A DNA stretch of 33,318 bases from Proteobacteria bacterium ST_bin16 (GTDB lineage Bacteria; Pseudomonadota; Gammaproteobacteria; Burkholderiales; Nitrosomonadaceae). The notes beneath the pieces were generated by a model. It saw only the letters and a list, made by a program, of their open reading frames with translations. It was not told where the DNA came from and ran no database searches. Location of the stretch: positions 678-33,995 of the forward strand of contig MSXT01000017.1 of the NCBI GenBank assembly GCA_002083595.1. Direction: 5' to 3'. This document shows, in pieces, positions 1-8,652 of this stretch. The first letter of the stretch is position 1, and the number at the start of each line of letters is the position of its first letter. Both the position numbers and the translations under genes were made by a program.

Positions 1-273
1 TGGTATCGAAGTGAACAAGCTCGCCCGGGTAAGACTTGTTATACCGCTTGGCTTCTCGCTTGAGACCGTACTGCAATGTTCTAACTGCTGGTTAGTGCTG
101 TCGCGCGGAGTAAATTCCTGCGGTCTCGTGCGTTTCAGCACGTCATAAATCGTTGAACTGCTGACATAGGAGCATTCCGCCAAATGCGCTACCTTCCACA
201 GCCGGGTTTGATATAGCCGCCAAATCTCCTGGCGATCCAATAAAGTTAATCGTGTACGTTTATGTATGTTCAT
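1..273 (-). pseudogene. IS481-type transposase, 5' part, frameshifted and cut by window edge
   Basis: The minus strand encodes an N-terminal helix-turn-helix segment starting MNIHKRTRLTLLDRQEIW from an ATG at 273, with a strong AGGAGG ribosome-binding site. It then loses its frame at about positions 74-90. In the next frame it resumes as LQYGLKREAKRYNKSYPGEL and VHFDT up to the edge, which is the start of the catalytic region in IS481/integrase-type transposases. From memory of the family, about 13 residues are also missing between YGLKR and EAKRYN. A one-base deletion plus this gap would inactivate the protein. The rest of the element lies left of the window. It marks the left border of the siderophore locus. 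Confidence 0.75.
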
Positions 274-274
274 C

Positions 275-298
275 TACAGTATCCTCCTGAATACTGTA
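275..298. promoter_or_regulatory. 8-bp inverted repeat enclosing the transposase ribosome-binding site
   Basis: TACAGTAT (275-282) and ATACTGTA (291-298) are perfect inverted arms with an 8-base spacer. On the transposase mRNA strand the spacer contains the AGGAGG ribosome-binding site just ahead of the ATG at 273. It could fold as a hairpin presenting or hiding the site, or act as an operator. I infer a role in limiting transposase expression; nothing here proves it. The IS may end at 320, where the minus strand begins TGTAAGAAT, as many IS481 elements begin with TGT. Confidence 0.45.
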
Positions 299-410
299 AA
301 CAACGCTAGAAATTCTTACAACTAAGTAATCAAAGTCTGCTTATCGGACTTAGTGTCAATCTAACTATTCAATAATAGCTTTTCAGGTAAATTCAAGCTG
401 CAAAAACTGA

Positions 411-2624
411 CTATCGTGTTCTATTTTCATAAATACCCAGCGTATCGTAAGACAGAAATTCACGGAATTGCACATTACTTTCAATCTCATTTCGACTGCG
501 CCAGACAGATCGTAATTGCTGCTTTGCAGATAAATGCAATTGACTAGAAGTTTCAAAAACCTGCGGTTGCGTAGCATTACCGTATGTCACCAGTACTTGC
601 GCACGCATTGGCTTGGAAAATTCAACGACTGCAATAAAAGAATCCCCATAAGACGATCTCAATTTTCCATCGACATCCGGCTCGTAGACAATTTCTCTAA
701 AAACCCCCAAATCCGTGTCAGCGCCATTGCCAGGTAAATCGATCCCATCGCGGCGCAGCCGGGCAACCTCACCCCACGACACATCGAGCTCTCCCGTCTC
801 GGCAAGTAATTGGCTGATCGATTCCCGTAAGGCTGTAAGTGCGAGCGCCTTGTTGGCCAGACCAGATGGTGTAATTAGCGGCTCTGAAGAATCAAATGGC
901 CGTAAATAAAAACGACTGCCCAGCAACTGATCGGGGGTAAAAACATAACTGGGATTTGCTCCCGTCGCCTTAGCGATTGTTAATTCAATCCATTTTGCAA
1001 ACCACAAACTAAAAAGCCTGGCGCCACGGCTTTCCGCCAAATATTGCCGGTCCCACTGGTCCATTACTGCAGCAGCTTGATGTAATAGCGGATCGTTGCT
1101 GACTCGCGCAGCTGACAACAAATCATCGAGCAATTGATCAGCCGCCAGCGAATGCGTCGAATGCTTGGCGGCGATCACTGCTTCGAAACTCATTTTTTGC
1201 TGTGCCGCTAGCATCCTTAAGCTTTGCAATTCGCGATTATTAGTCACATCAACCGCAATATTTTCCGGATACTGATTTTTGTCAAGCTTGGGTAAGGTCA
1301 TATACCATGGCGCGCCGTTACTATTTTGCACCCAGCCGGAATCCGGATTAATAACTTTAGGCAGATCTTGATAGTGGTGCGCTTGCTTCCAGATCAACCG
1401 GGAATCATCGCCAGCCACGGTTTTTCGCCAAAAGAACGCATCACCGGTTGAGCGTTGCGGAATAATACCGTTAAACGCCAGCATAATATGCTTGTCCGCA
1501 TCGGCATAAATCACATTGAATAAAGGTAAATGACCACCCGACAAAATTTCCTGGAATTTCTCCAGATTAGTGGCGCGCCCCATTTCCCACCATTGCCGAT
1601 TCATGCCAATTAGTAGTTGTGTTTCAAGTAGCGCCAGACGTACCGACAAAATTTCTCCCGCATGATCAATTACCGGTCCCTGCACAGCATGGCGAATTGT
1701 CAACACCTCACTATCGATGCGGCCATCCGCCCGGCGAATCCGTATAGTCTCACTGCTTAACGTAAAATCATGCACAACACCGTCGAGCCAATAACCATCA
1801 CTTAAGTGGTTACCGGCCAACTTTAACCGGTATAGATCACAGCCATCGATGGGATTTACCGTATGTGTCCAGCCCAGATGATCGTTGAATGCAATTTGTA
1901 ACACGGGGGATCCAACCAGAGCAGCGCCATAAAGATTCAAATTGGGCATCAGAAGATGCGCTTCAAACAGTATTTCCATACCGTGCCAGCTCAAATGGGG
2001 ATTGGCAAGCAACATCGTATTGCCACTGCTGGAGAATTTGGCACCCAAGGCCCAGCCGTTCGAGCCTGGAGGCTGGTTATTGAAATCAAATCCGGGTAAT
2101 ACCGCGCCGCATTCCGAAATGCCGGCGGTAAAAACGGTCATGACTCGCGTAGTATGTGCAATGATGTCTTGCGGTGTAACTGGCAGTACCGCTTTGATCC
2201 GATCGGAAATCGCCTCGGGATGGCGCTGCGCAAAATCGTTGATACCCGCTGCAAACGCCGCCAAATTGTCTTTAAACTCAGGTTCCTGCTGCCGGTGCCA
2301 CTGTTCAGCTAGAGCTGGAATACCAAGCAGACGTACCGAGCGATCAGCAGCCAGATAATCTTCTCCAAAGTATTCGGCGCCGCGCCCCCGTGCCATCGCA
2401 TACAGTTTAAGCAGCAAATCGGCGTGGCTGCGCATTTGCGCCCAACCAAACGCATAGAACGCATCGTGTTCATGAGTTGCGACGATATGCGGAACGCCCC
2501 AGTTATCCCACAAAATCTCGGGATTCCCACGCTTGCTTGGCAACGGTTCGGCTGTTTGGCACGCACTCAACGCCAAAACAGACAGCAGTACACAACGGAT
2601 AAAAAAGGATCTCATCATTTTCAT
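411..2624 (-). CDS. Penicillin-acylase-family (PvdQ/AHL-acylase-like) Ntn hydrolase, lipoprotein
   Basis: 737 aa. The N-terminus is a lipoprotein signal with lipobox LSAC, Cys22, followed by Gln, which favours the outer membrane. The family is made as a precursor that cuts itself into alpha and beta chains. The new beta-chain N-terminus is the catalytic Ser, here Ser188 in PPGSNGWALG, followed by the typical LLANPHLSW. Length and layout match acylases that remove long acyl chains from amides, such as PvdQ, which deacylates the pyoverdine precursor in the periplasm. The start overlaps the stop of the acyl ligase by 4 bp (ATGA), so the two are probably translationally coupled. Given the siderophore context, I infer removal of a fatty acyl group from an exported siderophore precursor. 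Quorum-signal or other amide hydrolysis remains possible. It is the last gene of the left-running block. Confidence 0.85.
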   Translation of the reverse strand: MKMMRSFFIRCVLLSVLALSACQTAEPLPSKRGNPEILWDNWGVPHIVATHEHDAFYAFGWAQMRSHADLLLKLYAMARGRGAEYFGEDYLAADRSVRLLGIPALAEQWHRQQEPEFKDNLAAFAAGINDFAQRHPEAISDRIKAVLPVTPQDIIAHTTRVMTVFTAGISECGAVLPGFDFNNQPPGSNGWALGAKFSSSGNTMLLANPHLSWHGMEILFEAHLLMPNLNLYGAALVGSPVLQIAFNDHLGWTHTVNPIDGCDLYRLKLAGNHLSDGYWLDGVVHDFTLSSETIRIRRADGRIDSEVLTIRHAVQGPVIDHAGEILSVRLALLETQLLIGMNRQWWEMGRATNLEKFQEILSGGHLPLFNVIYADADKHIMLAFNGIIPQRSTGDAFFWRKTVAGDDSRLIWKQAHHYQDLPKVINPDSGWVQNSNGAPWYMTLPKLDKNQYPENIAVDVTNNRELQSLRMLAAQQKMSFEAVIAAKHSTHSLAADQLLDDLLSAARVSNDPLLHQAAAVMDQWDRQYLAESRGARLFSLWFAKWIELTIAKATGANPSYVFTPDQLLGSRFYLRPFDSSEPLITPSGLANKALALTALRESISQLLAETGELDVSWGEVARLRRDGIDLPGNGADTDLGVFREIVYEPDVDGKLRSSYGDSFIAVVEFSKPMRAQVLVTYGNATQPQVFETSSQLHLSAKQQLRSVWRSRNEIESNVQFREFLSYDTLGIYENRTR

Positions 2625-4264
2625 TCCGGGCTTAGTAATGCAGCAGCCCCATGCTCGGACCGTAATGCTTTTTTATCGACCTTGCCGACGCTGGTTTTGG
2701 CGATGCCTTGCACCTGTCTGAACTGGGTCAGCAGGGCATGTTTGGAAATCAAGCCTTGTGAAACCGATGTGCGAATGTGCTGCTTTGCCGCAGATTCATC
2801 GAATAGCTCCGGATCCACTGCCAGCAAAGCCAACGGCCGTTCCCCCCAGCGTGCATCCGGTATGCCGATCACCGCAACTTCCCTGACGCCGATCACGGAA
2901 GCCAGGACATTTTCCACTTCCAGCGACGATACCCACTCCCCTGCCACCTTGATCACATCCTTGAGCCGGTCGGTAATACGCAGATAACCATCCGCATTCA
3001 TCACACCAATATCCTGTGTATGCAAATATCCATCATGCCAAAGCGCCGCACTGGCTTCGGAATCATTCAGGTAACCTTGCGTCAGCCACGGCGCGCGCAC
3101 GGCAATCTCGCCGCCGCTGCTACCGTCGCGAGCCTGGAGTTGCATCGCCGCATCGACGATTTGCACATCCACCAACGGAATCGCACGCCCGGCGCTACAG
3201 CGTTGCATCATCGACGCATCTCCATCCGCTTGCGGGAACGCACCGTCCGACTTCTCGATCGATTGCGCCAACGTCAGAATCGGTGCGGTTTCCGATAATC
3301 CATAACCGGCAAAACAATCAATACCCATGTCCAATGCTTGCTTGGCCAAAGCTTGCGGCAACGCCGAACCGCCCACCACCAATTTCCAGCCACGCAGATC
3401 GGTGCCAGTCGCTTGCGCCGCTACCAGGATCATTTTCAATAATGTCGGCACGCAATGCGAGAAAGTCACGCGTTCCTGGACGATCAACTGCAACAACGAT
3501 TCCGCAGTATAGCGGCCCGGATAAACCTGCTTAACACCCAGTAACGTGGCGATGTAGGGAATCCCCCAGGCGTGCACATGAAACATCGGCGTCAGCGGCA
3601 TATACACATCCCCGGCGTGAAATCGTTGCTGCCTTGCCGGCGCCGCTAACGCCATCCCCGCCGCCAGAGTATGCAGCATCAACTGTCTATGAGTATAAAA
3701 AACGCCCTTCGGCAAACCGGTCGTGCCGGTCGTGTAAAAAACCGTGGCCAGCGTATTTTCATCGAAATCGGCAAAACTGAAATGATCGGACCGGTCTTTC
3801 AACCAAGTTTCGTATTCGTCATCCAAGTTCAGCACAGTAGACGGTAATGCATCGTCATCGGTCAGCACGATGATGCGCCGTATCCCGGCTAATTGTTTCC
3901 GGATGCTTTCGATCACCGGTATGAAATCGGTATGCAACAACAGCAATGAGGCTTGCGAATGATTCAGTGTGTGGGCGATCTGGGCCGGTGTCAACCGGCT
4001 GTTGACAGTCATCATGACGGCTCCGTACATCGGAATCGCAAAATAACACTCGAAATAGCGATGACTGTCGTGATCCATCACCGCAATGACGTCTCCGCGC
4101 TTGACACCTGACGACGCCAGCGCAGCAGCAAACCGGTTGATGCGTGCATAAGTTTCACGATAATTTGAGCAATACCGGTCGCGATAAACGATGGTCCGGT
4201 CTGCTGCGTTAGCCAGTGGCGTATGCCAGAGTTGCTTAAGAAGCAATGGATAGTTTGCAGTCAT
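2621..4264 (-). CDS. AMP-dependent fatty-acyl-CoA/acyl ligase
   Basis: 547 aa, usual length for a stand-alone acyl-CoA synthetase of the ANL superfamily. The AMP/ATP-binding P-loop is TTGTTGLPKG, followed by a YGLSET motif and, near the C-terminus, the ITDRLKDVIK hinge and a GKVDKKALR lysine segment. These enzymes adenylate a carboxylic acid and pass it to CoA or to a carrier protein. The stop codon overlaps the acylase start (ATGA, 2621-2624), and the gene follows the RND permease after 33 bp. Next to a siderophore NRPS it most plausibly activates a fatty acid, either for N-terminal acylation of the peptide or as acyl donor for the hydroxamate N-acyltransferase. Specificity cannot be read from the sequence. 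A housekeeping beta-oxidation ligase is the main alternative. Confidence 0.88.
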   Translation of the reverse strand: MTANYPLLLKQLWHTPLANAADRTIVYRDRYCSNYRETYARINRFAAALASSGVKRGDVIAVMDHDSHRYFECYFAIPMYGAVMMTVNSRLTPAQIAHTLNHSQASLLLLHTDFIPVIESIRKQLAGIRRIIVLTDDDALPSTVLNLDDEYETWLKDRSDHFSFADFDENTLATVFYTTGTTGLPKGVFYTHRQLMLHTLAAGMALAAPARQQRFHAGDVYMPLTPMFHVHAWGIPYIATLLGVKQVYPGRYTAESLLQLIVQERVTFSHCVPTLLKMILVAAQATGTDLRGWKLVVGGSALPQALAKQALDMGIDCFAGYGLSETAPILTLAQSIEKSDGAFPQADGDASMMQRCSAGRAIPLVDVQIVDAAMQLQARDGSSGGEIAVRAPWLTQGYLNDSEASAALWHDGYLHTQDIGVMNADGYLRITDRLKDVIKVAGEWVSSLEVENVLASVIGVREVAVIGIPDARWGERPLALLAVDPELFDESAAKQHIRTSVSQGLISKHALLTQFRQVQGIAKTSVGKVDKKALRSEHGAAALLSPE

Positions 4265-4297
4265 GTCAAGAAAAAACCCGGTAAAAATGTACTCTGG

Positions 4298-7200
4298 TCA
4301 GTATGCTTCCCCGGCGCGTGCGGAAACCTTCATACGCTCCGTTATTTCACGCAATACCACGCAACTGACGGGCACCAGCACCAAAGTGACCAGCACCGAA
4401 AACAGAATGCCGAAGGCCAGTGTCACCGCCATCGGCAGAATTTTCTCCGCATCCGAACTTTGCACATTGATGAACGGTAACAAGCCGACAAATGTAGTCG
4501 TGCTAGTCAGAAAAATCGCACGGAATCGCGCCTTGCAAGCCCGGATCACGGTTTGATAGCGAGTAAAACGCTCTTTTGCGGCTTTGTTGATTTGGGCCAC
4601 CAGTATCAGGCTGTCGTTAATTACGATTCCTCCGACCGCAAACAAAGCCACATAGGATTCCAGCGATAACGGTATGGCCAGTAACAAATGACCTAATATC
4701 GCGCCGATGAAACCGAACGGAATCGCCAGCATGATCATCAACGGTTGCAGATAGGACCGCAACGGAATCGCCAGCAACGCATAAATACCCAGCAACGAGA
4801 GCGCTCCATAGCGCCACAGATCGGACATGGCGGCTTCCTGTTTCTGGCGGACTTGCCCCGATTCGATCTTTATCCCCGGAAACTGTGCTTCCAATGCGGG
4901 AATCACATGGGTTCGCAAATCGGCCAGGATAGTTTCGATACTGGCTTGTTCCTTATACACTTCTGCGCTGATCAATTGAACCCGCTCGCGATTCTGCCGA
5001 ACGATGCTGGCAAAACCTGGCATAAGCTCGGCTTCCGCCACTGCGGCAAAAGGTGCGCTATCGCCATTGGGCAACCGGATCGGCAAGCTATGAATATCAT
5101 CCAAGGAACGGCGCTGTTGCGCAGGCAAACGAACAACGACACGAACCTCGTCACGATCCAGAAAGAATCGCTGCACTTCCAGACCGAGAAAACCGTTGCG
5201 TACCTGTTCTCCCAAACTGTTCATGGTCAACCCCTGCGTTACAGCTTCCGGTTTGAGCTTGAGATGCAGTTCGGGCTTACCCATCTGCATCGCACCGGTG
5301 ACGCTATGTACACCCGTGTAACCAGCCAGCCTGGTCTTGAGTATTTCGCTAACTATGCTCTGTTGCTCGATATCCTGAGCAATCAACTTCAATTCGATGG
5401 CCTTGGCCGATTGCGCGACAGTGACGCCCAAGTTTCTTGGCCAGAAGGTTTGGAACGACAGCGTTGCACCGGGCGGTAATTCACCCAGGCGCTCTTCCCA
5501 TTGCTGCTTAATGCTGTCCATGCGCGAGCGGATTCGCTCATCAATGGCAATCTCAATATCCACAAACGCGGCGCTATCCTCGCTCACCGAAATGATATGT
5601 TGAAAACTATCCTGTAACCTATCTGTCGCGCCCAATCCGAGCTCGGTATTCAATTCCATCCGGATATCATTGGCGGCACGCTCCAAGCGAAATACATAGT
5701 CATTGACTTCTTCGAATGGTGTGCCCGGAACAAACTGCAGGATGGCGAACAGATAATAATCATTGACCGGCGCATCCATAGCGCTTTGGATCCGCCCGGA
5801 TGAAACAAGTGCAATTGCTACCAGCAAAATCATCGCAAAAATCGACAGCGTAATGTAACGAAAGTATAGCAATCGCTTCAGTAGCGGTATGTACACGCTA
5901 TTGACGAACCACTGCAGCGTCGCATCGACCTTTGCTCTGACCTGCTCGAATGCGATCTCGATTTTGCTCTGTGCCGATACCGGGCGATCATACGACGACA
6001 AATGAGAAGGCAGAATGAATAACGCTTCCAGCATTGAGAATGCCAACGCCAGAATCACCACGGCGGAAACGTTATACATCAAGTGGCCGCTGAGCCCCGG
6101 CAAGAACAGGCCGGGCACGAAGGCAATCATGGTGGATAGCACCATCATGACAATCAGCGGTGCCACTTCTAGCGTACCACTGATAGCGCCGGCCAATCCC
6201 GGATTCCCCCGTTCCTGGTGGGTGTAGATATTTTCCCCTACGACGATGGCATCGTCAGCCAGAACGCCAATGATCAGAATCAATGCAGAAATTGAGTAGG
6301 TGTTTAACGAAATACCCAGCATCGGCATCATCCATAATGCGCCGAACAACGACACCAGGATGCCGCTGCTAACCCAAACCGCAAGACGGAATCGCAGTGT
6401 AAACATCAACACCAGAAAAACCAGGAAAAAACCGGAAATGGCGTTTTCCTTCAACATACTCATATTTTCCGCATAGTATTTCGACCAATCATCCCACGTC
6501 GAAATACCGACACCGGCCGGCAATTCGGGACGGAATGCGTCGATCACGGCATTGACCGCTTCAACCGATGTCGAAATCCGGTCCTTGGACATCACGAAGA
6601 TTTGCACGGCCGGCTTGCCATCAATCCTGGCCCGCATATCCTTGTCATTGACTGTTTCACGGATCTGCGCGACATCCCCCAGTAACAAACGTGCGCCATT
6701 GACATCCGAGCGCAGGGGGATTGCTGCATAATCCGATACCGTCATGGCCTGATGCTTGCTTCTCAACAGAAGTTTGCCGTCTGGCTTTCTGAGTTCCCCG
6801 GCCGGAATGTTTTGCGAGACTGCCTGAATCGCCGCAGCTATTTCCTCAAAACTCAAATCGTAACGGTGCAACTCAGACTCCGTGACTTCAATCGAGATTT
6901 CATAGGGAATCTCGGGCCAAGGTGTGAGTTTACCGATATCCGGGTGCCGGCTCAGCAGAGCTTGCAATCGGTCGCGTTGACGCATTAAGGTCAACAAGTC
7001 TACGTCTCCGTGCACCATCACGGTCACAGCGGTGGTGCCGGTTTTCAATTCCGTGATCTTCAGTTTCTCGGCTTCTTTTGGAAAAACCGTGATGCGATCC
7101 ATTCTAGCCTGCACATTAGCCTGGAAACGCGCCGCATCGATTTTCGGATCGAACTCGACGATCACCTCGCATTGCGCCTGATGAGCGGTTGCATTGAGTT

Positions 7201-7435
7201 GCCGGATACCTTCCAGATCATGCATCGCTGTTTCAATCGGAATGCACAATGCACGTTCCACTTCCGCCGGACCGGCACCCGGATATTCGATCTCGATTTG
7301 CAGTTGATTTTGCGGCGCCGGGGGAATGGTATAGTGTTTAGCGATTGTCAATCCCAGAATTCCGCCCGCAATAATGAGTAGCATCAGGAAGTTTGCCGCA
7401 ATCGGATTCCTGGCAAACCAGACAATCAGTTTCAT
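4298..7435 (-). CDS. RND-family efflux permease (AcrB/MMPL-like)
   Basis: 1045 aa, full length for an RND proton antiporter with 12 membrane helices and two large periplasmic loops. TM1 is at the N-terminus (MKLIVWFARNPIAANFLMLL). The TM4 proton-relay acids are in ILADDAIVVGENIY, and the second half carries the matching GGIVINDSLILVAQINK and a helix pair near the C-terminus. The start overlaps the MFP stop by 4 bp (ATGA), and the outer-membrane factor gene precedes the MFP, so this is a complete tripartite pump. The closest kind is the heavy-metal/drug group with a single permease. Its position between the receptor/esterase and the acyl ligase/acylase suggests it secretes the siderophore or returns used siderophore to the outside. 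That role is inferred. Confidence 0.92.
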   Translation of the reverse strand: MKLIVWFARNPIAANFLMLLIIAGGILGLTIAKHYTIPPAPQNQLQIEIEYPGAGPAEVERALCIPIETAMHDLEGIRQLNATAHQAQCEVIVEFDPKIDAARFQANVQARMDRITVFPKEAEKLKITELKTGTTAVTVMVHGDVDLLTLMRQRDRLQALLSRHPDIGKLTPWPEIPYEISIEVTESELHRYDLSFEEIAAAIQAVSQNIPAGELRKPDGKLLLRSKHQAMTVSDYAAIPLRSDVNGARLLLGDVAQIRETVNDKDMRARIDGKPAVQIFVMSKDRISTSVEAVNAVIDAFRPELPAGVGISTWDDWSKYYAENMSMLKENAISGFFLVFLVLMFTLRFRLAVWVSSGILVSLFGALWMMPMLGISLNTYSISALILIIGVLADDAIVVGENIYTHQERGNPGLAGAISGTLEVAPLIVMMVLSTMIAFVPGLFLPGLSGHLMYNVSAVVILALAFSMLEALFILPSHLSSYDRPVSAQSKIEIAFEQVRAKVDATLQWFVNSVYIPLLKRLLYFRYITLSIFAMILLVAIALVSSGRIQSAMDAPVNDYYLFAILQFVPGTPFEEVNDYVFRLERAANDIRMELNTELGLGATDRLQDSFQHIISVSEDSAAFVDIEIAIDERIRSRMDSIKQQWEERLGELPPGATLSFQTFWPRNLGVTVAQSAKAIELKLIAQDIEQQSIVSEILKTRLAGYTGVHSVTGAMQMGKPELHLKLKPEAVTQGLTMNSLGEQVRNGFLGLEVQRFFLDRDEVRVVVRLPAQQRRSLDDIHSLPIRLPNGDSAPFAAVAEAELMPGFASIVRQNRERVQLISAEVYKEQASIETILADLRTHVIPALEAQFPGIKIESGQVRQKQEAAMSDLWRYGALSLLGIYALLAIPLRSYLQPLMIMLAIPFGFIGAILGHLLLAIPLSLESYVALFAVGGIVINDSLILVAQINKAAKERFTRYQTVIRACKARFRAIFLTSTTTFVGLLPFINVQSSDAEKILPMAVTLAFGILFSVLVTLVLVPVSCVVLREITERMKVSARAGEAY

Positions 7436-8604
7436 GGCCTTTCCTTCGCCACCACAGACATGCCTTCAAGCGGATGCAGTATGCCGGAAACCATGATCCG
7501 TTCGCCCGGTATCAAGCCCTCCTTCAGAATGACCTGCTCACGCTCCTTTTTCAGAACGGCAACGTGACGCAAGCGCAAACGGTTGTTCTGATCAACGACC
7601 GCAATCCGATCGTCTTTCAGCAACGCACTCGCAGGAAGCACATACACACCTTCCAGCCAGCGGCCTGCGATACTCGCTTCGACATACAACCCTACCGGCA
7701 ACACCGTGACCGCACGATCCCGTTCCTTCCCTCGCAACCCGAACGGATCGTTGACCTGAGCCACAAGCATTACCATACCGGTCTTCTCATCAATAGCGCC
7801 TTCACTACGCACAATCCGGCCTCGCCAGGCTTGTAATTCTCCGCGATAGTTCGCTGACAAAATGACTTCAGCACCTTTGGCTGTAGCTGAGCGTGATGGC
7901 CAGTCCGGCACATCAACCCAAGACAACTCCTCGGTGTTGACAGGCAAACGCACTTCCGCCAGATCGCTGCTGTAGATGCTACCCAGCACGTCTCCGGTAT
8001 TCAGGTACTGCCCCATCCCAATGCTTATGGTGCGCACCCGGCCACTAAAGGGTGCCCGTATTTCCGTCCGCTGCCGCAGCAATCGGGCATTTTTCAGTTC
8101 TTCCTGTTCGGCGGCGAGTTTTGCTTTTTTTTCCTTTAATTGCGGAATTCTCAAATTCAACGGACTGGGGTCGCCCTCACCCAATTGCCGCCACTCCTGT
8201 CGCGCCTGCTCCGCTTCGGCTTCCTCGCGGGTGAGTTGATATTGCGCTTCCATCATCCTGGCTTGCGCTTGCGCCACGCGCAAATCGTATTCGGCCGGAT
8301 CGATGGAGACCAGCAAATCCCCCTTTTTAAAAAAACCGCCACTGACAAATGCTGGCGCCACATGGGTGATATTGCCCGAAACACCTGTTATGACCTCGAT
8401 TTCGGTTTGCGCTTTGACACGCCCTCGTGTTTGCACTGTCATTTGCAACCGTTGCGGTTGTGCCGTGATCGTTTGCACTACCGGTGGCTCGGCAACTTGC
8501 GGTTGCTGATCGGCTTGTGGCGGCATTTGGACGATAATCATGGCGGCAACAACTCCCGCCATTATCACGAATAAAGCGATGAATAGTTGTTTACGCGCTT
8601 TCAT
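7432..8604 (-). CDS. Membrane-fusion (periplasmic adaptor) protein of RND pump
   Basis: About 390 aa. There is one N-terminal membrane anchor (LFIALFVIMAGVVAAMII), then a HlyD/AcrA layout: a lipoyl-like half (VKAQTEIEVITGVSGNITHV), a coiled-coil hairpin rich in Glu, Gln, Ala and Leu at about residues 115-180, the second lipoyl half (TEIRAPFSGRVRTISI), a beta-barrel and a C-terminal membrane-proximal domain (LKEGLIPGERIMVSG). I chose the ATG at 8604. Two TTG codons just upstream could extend the protein by two residues, and no convincing ribosome-binding site separates the options. The stop overlaps the permease ATG. It links the inner-membrane permease to the outer-membrane factor encoded just before it. 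Confidence 0.9.
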   Translation of the reverse strand: MKARKQLFIALFVIMAGVVAAMIIVQMPPQADQQPQVAEPPVVQTITAQPQRLQMTVQTRGRVKAQTEIEVITGVSGNITHVAPAFVSGGFFKKGDLLVSIDPAEYDLRVAQAQARMMEAQYQLTREEAEAEQARQEWRQLGEGDPSPLNLRIPQLKEKKAKLAAEQEELKNARLLRQRTEIRAPFSGRVRTISIGMGQYLNTGDVLGSIYSSDLAEVRLPVNTEELSWVDVPDWPSRSATAKGAEVILSANYRGELQAWRGRIVRSEGAIDEKTGMVMLVAQVNDPFGLRGKERDRAVTVLPVGLYVEASIAGRWLEGVYVLPASALLKDDRIAVVDQNNRLRLRHVAVLKKEREQVILKEGLIPGERIMVSGILHPLEGMSVVAKERP

Positions 8605-8652
8605 CAACAAACAAATTTTTGCATGAATGAAAAGATGACTGTAAAAGTTCGA

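Noticed and set aside
331..353. Possible terminator after the acylase (AAGTC...GACTT)
   Set aside because: Only five-base arms and no T-run on the minus strand; not convincing.
411..2624. Acylase as a beta-lactam resistance or penicillin-processing enzyme
   Set aside because: The family name is historical; context and the SNGW/ANPH wording fit the long-chain acylase branch better.
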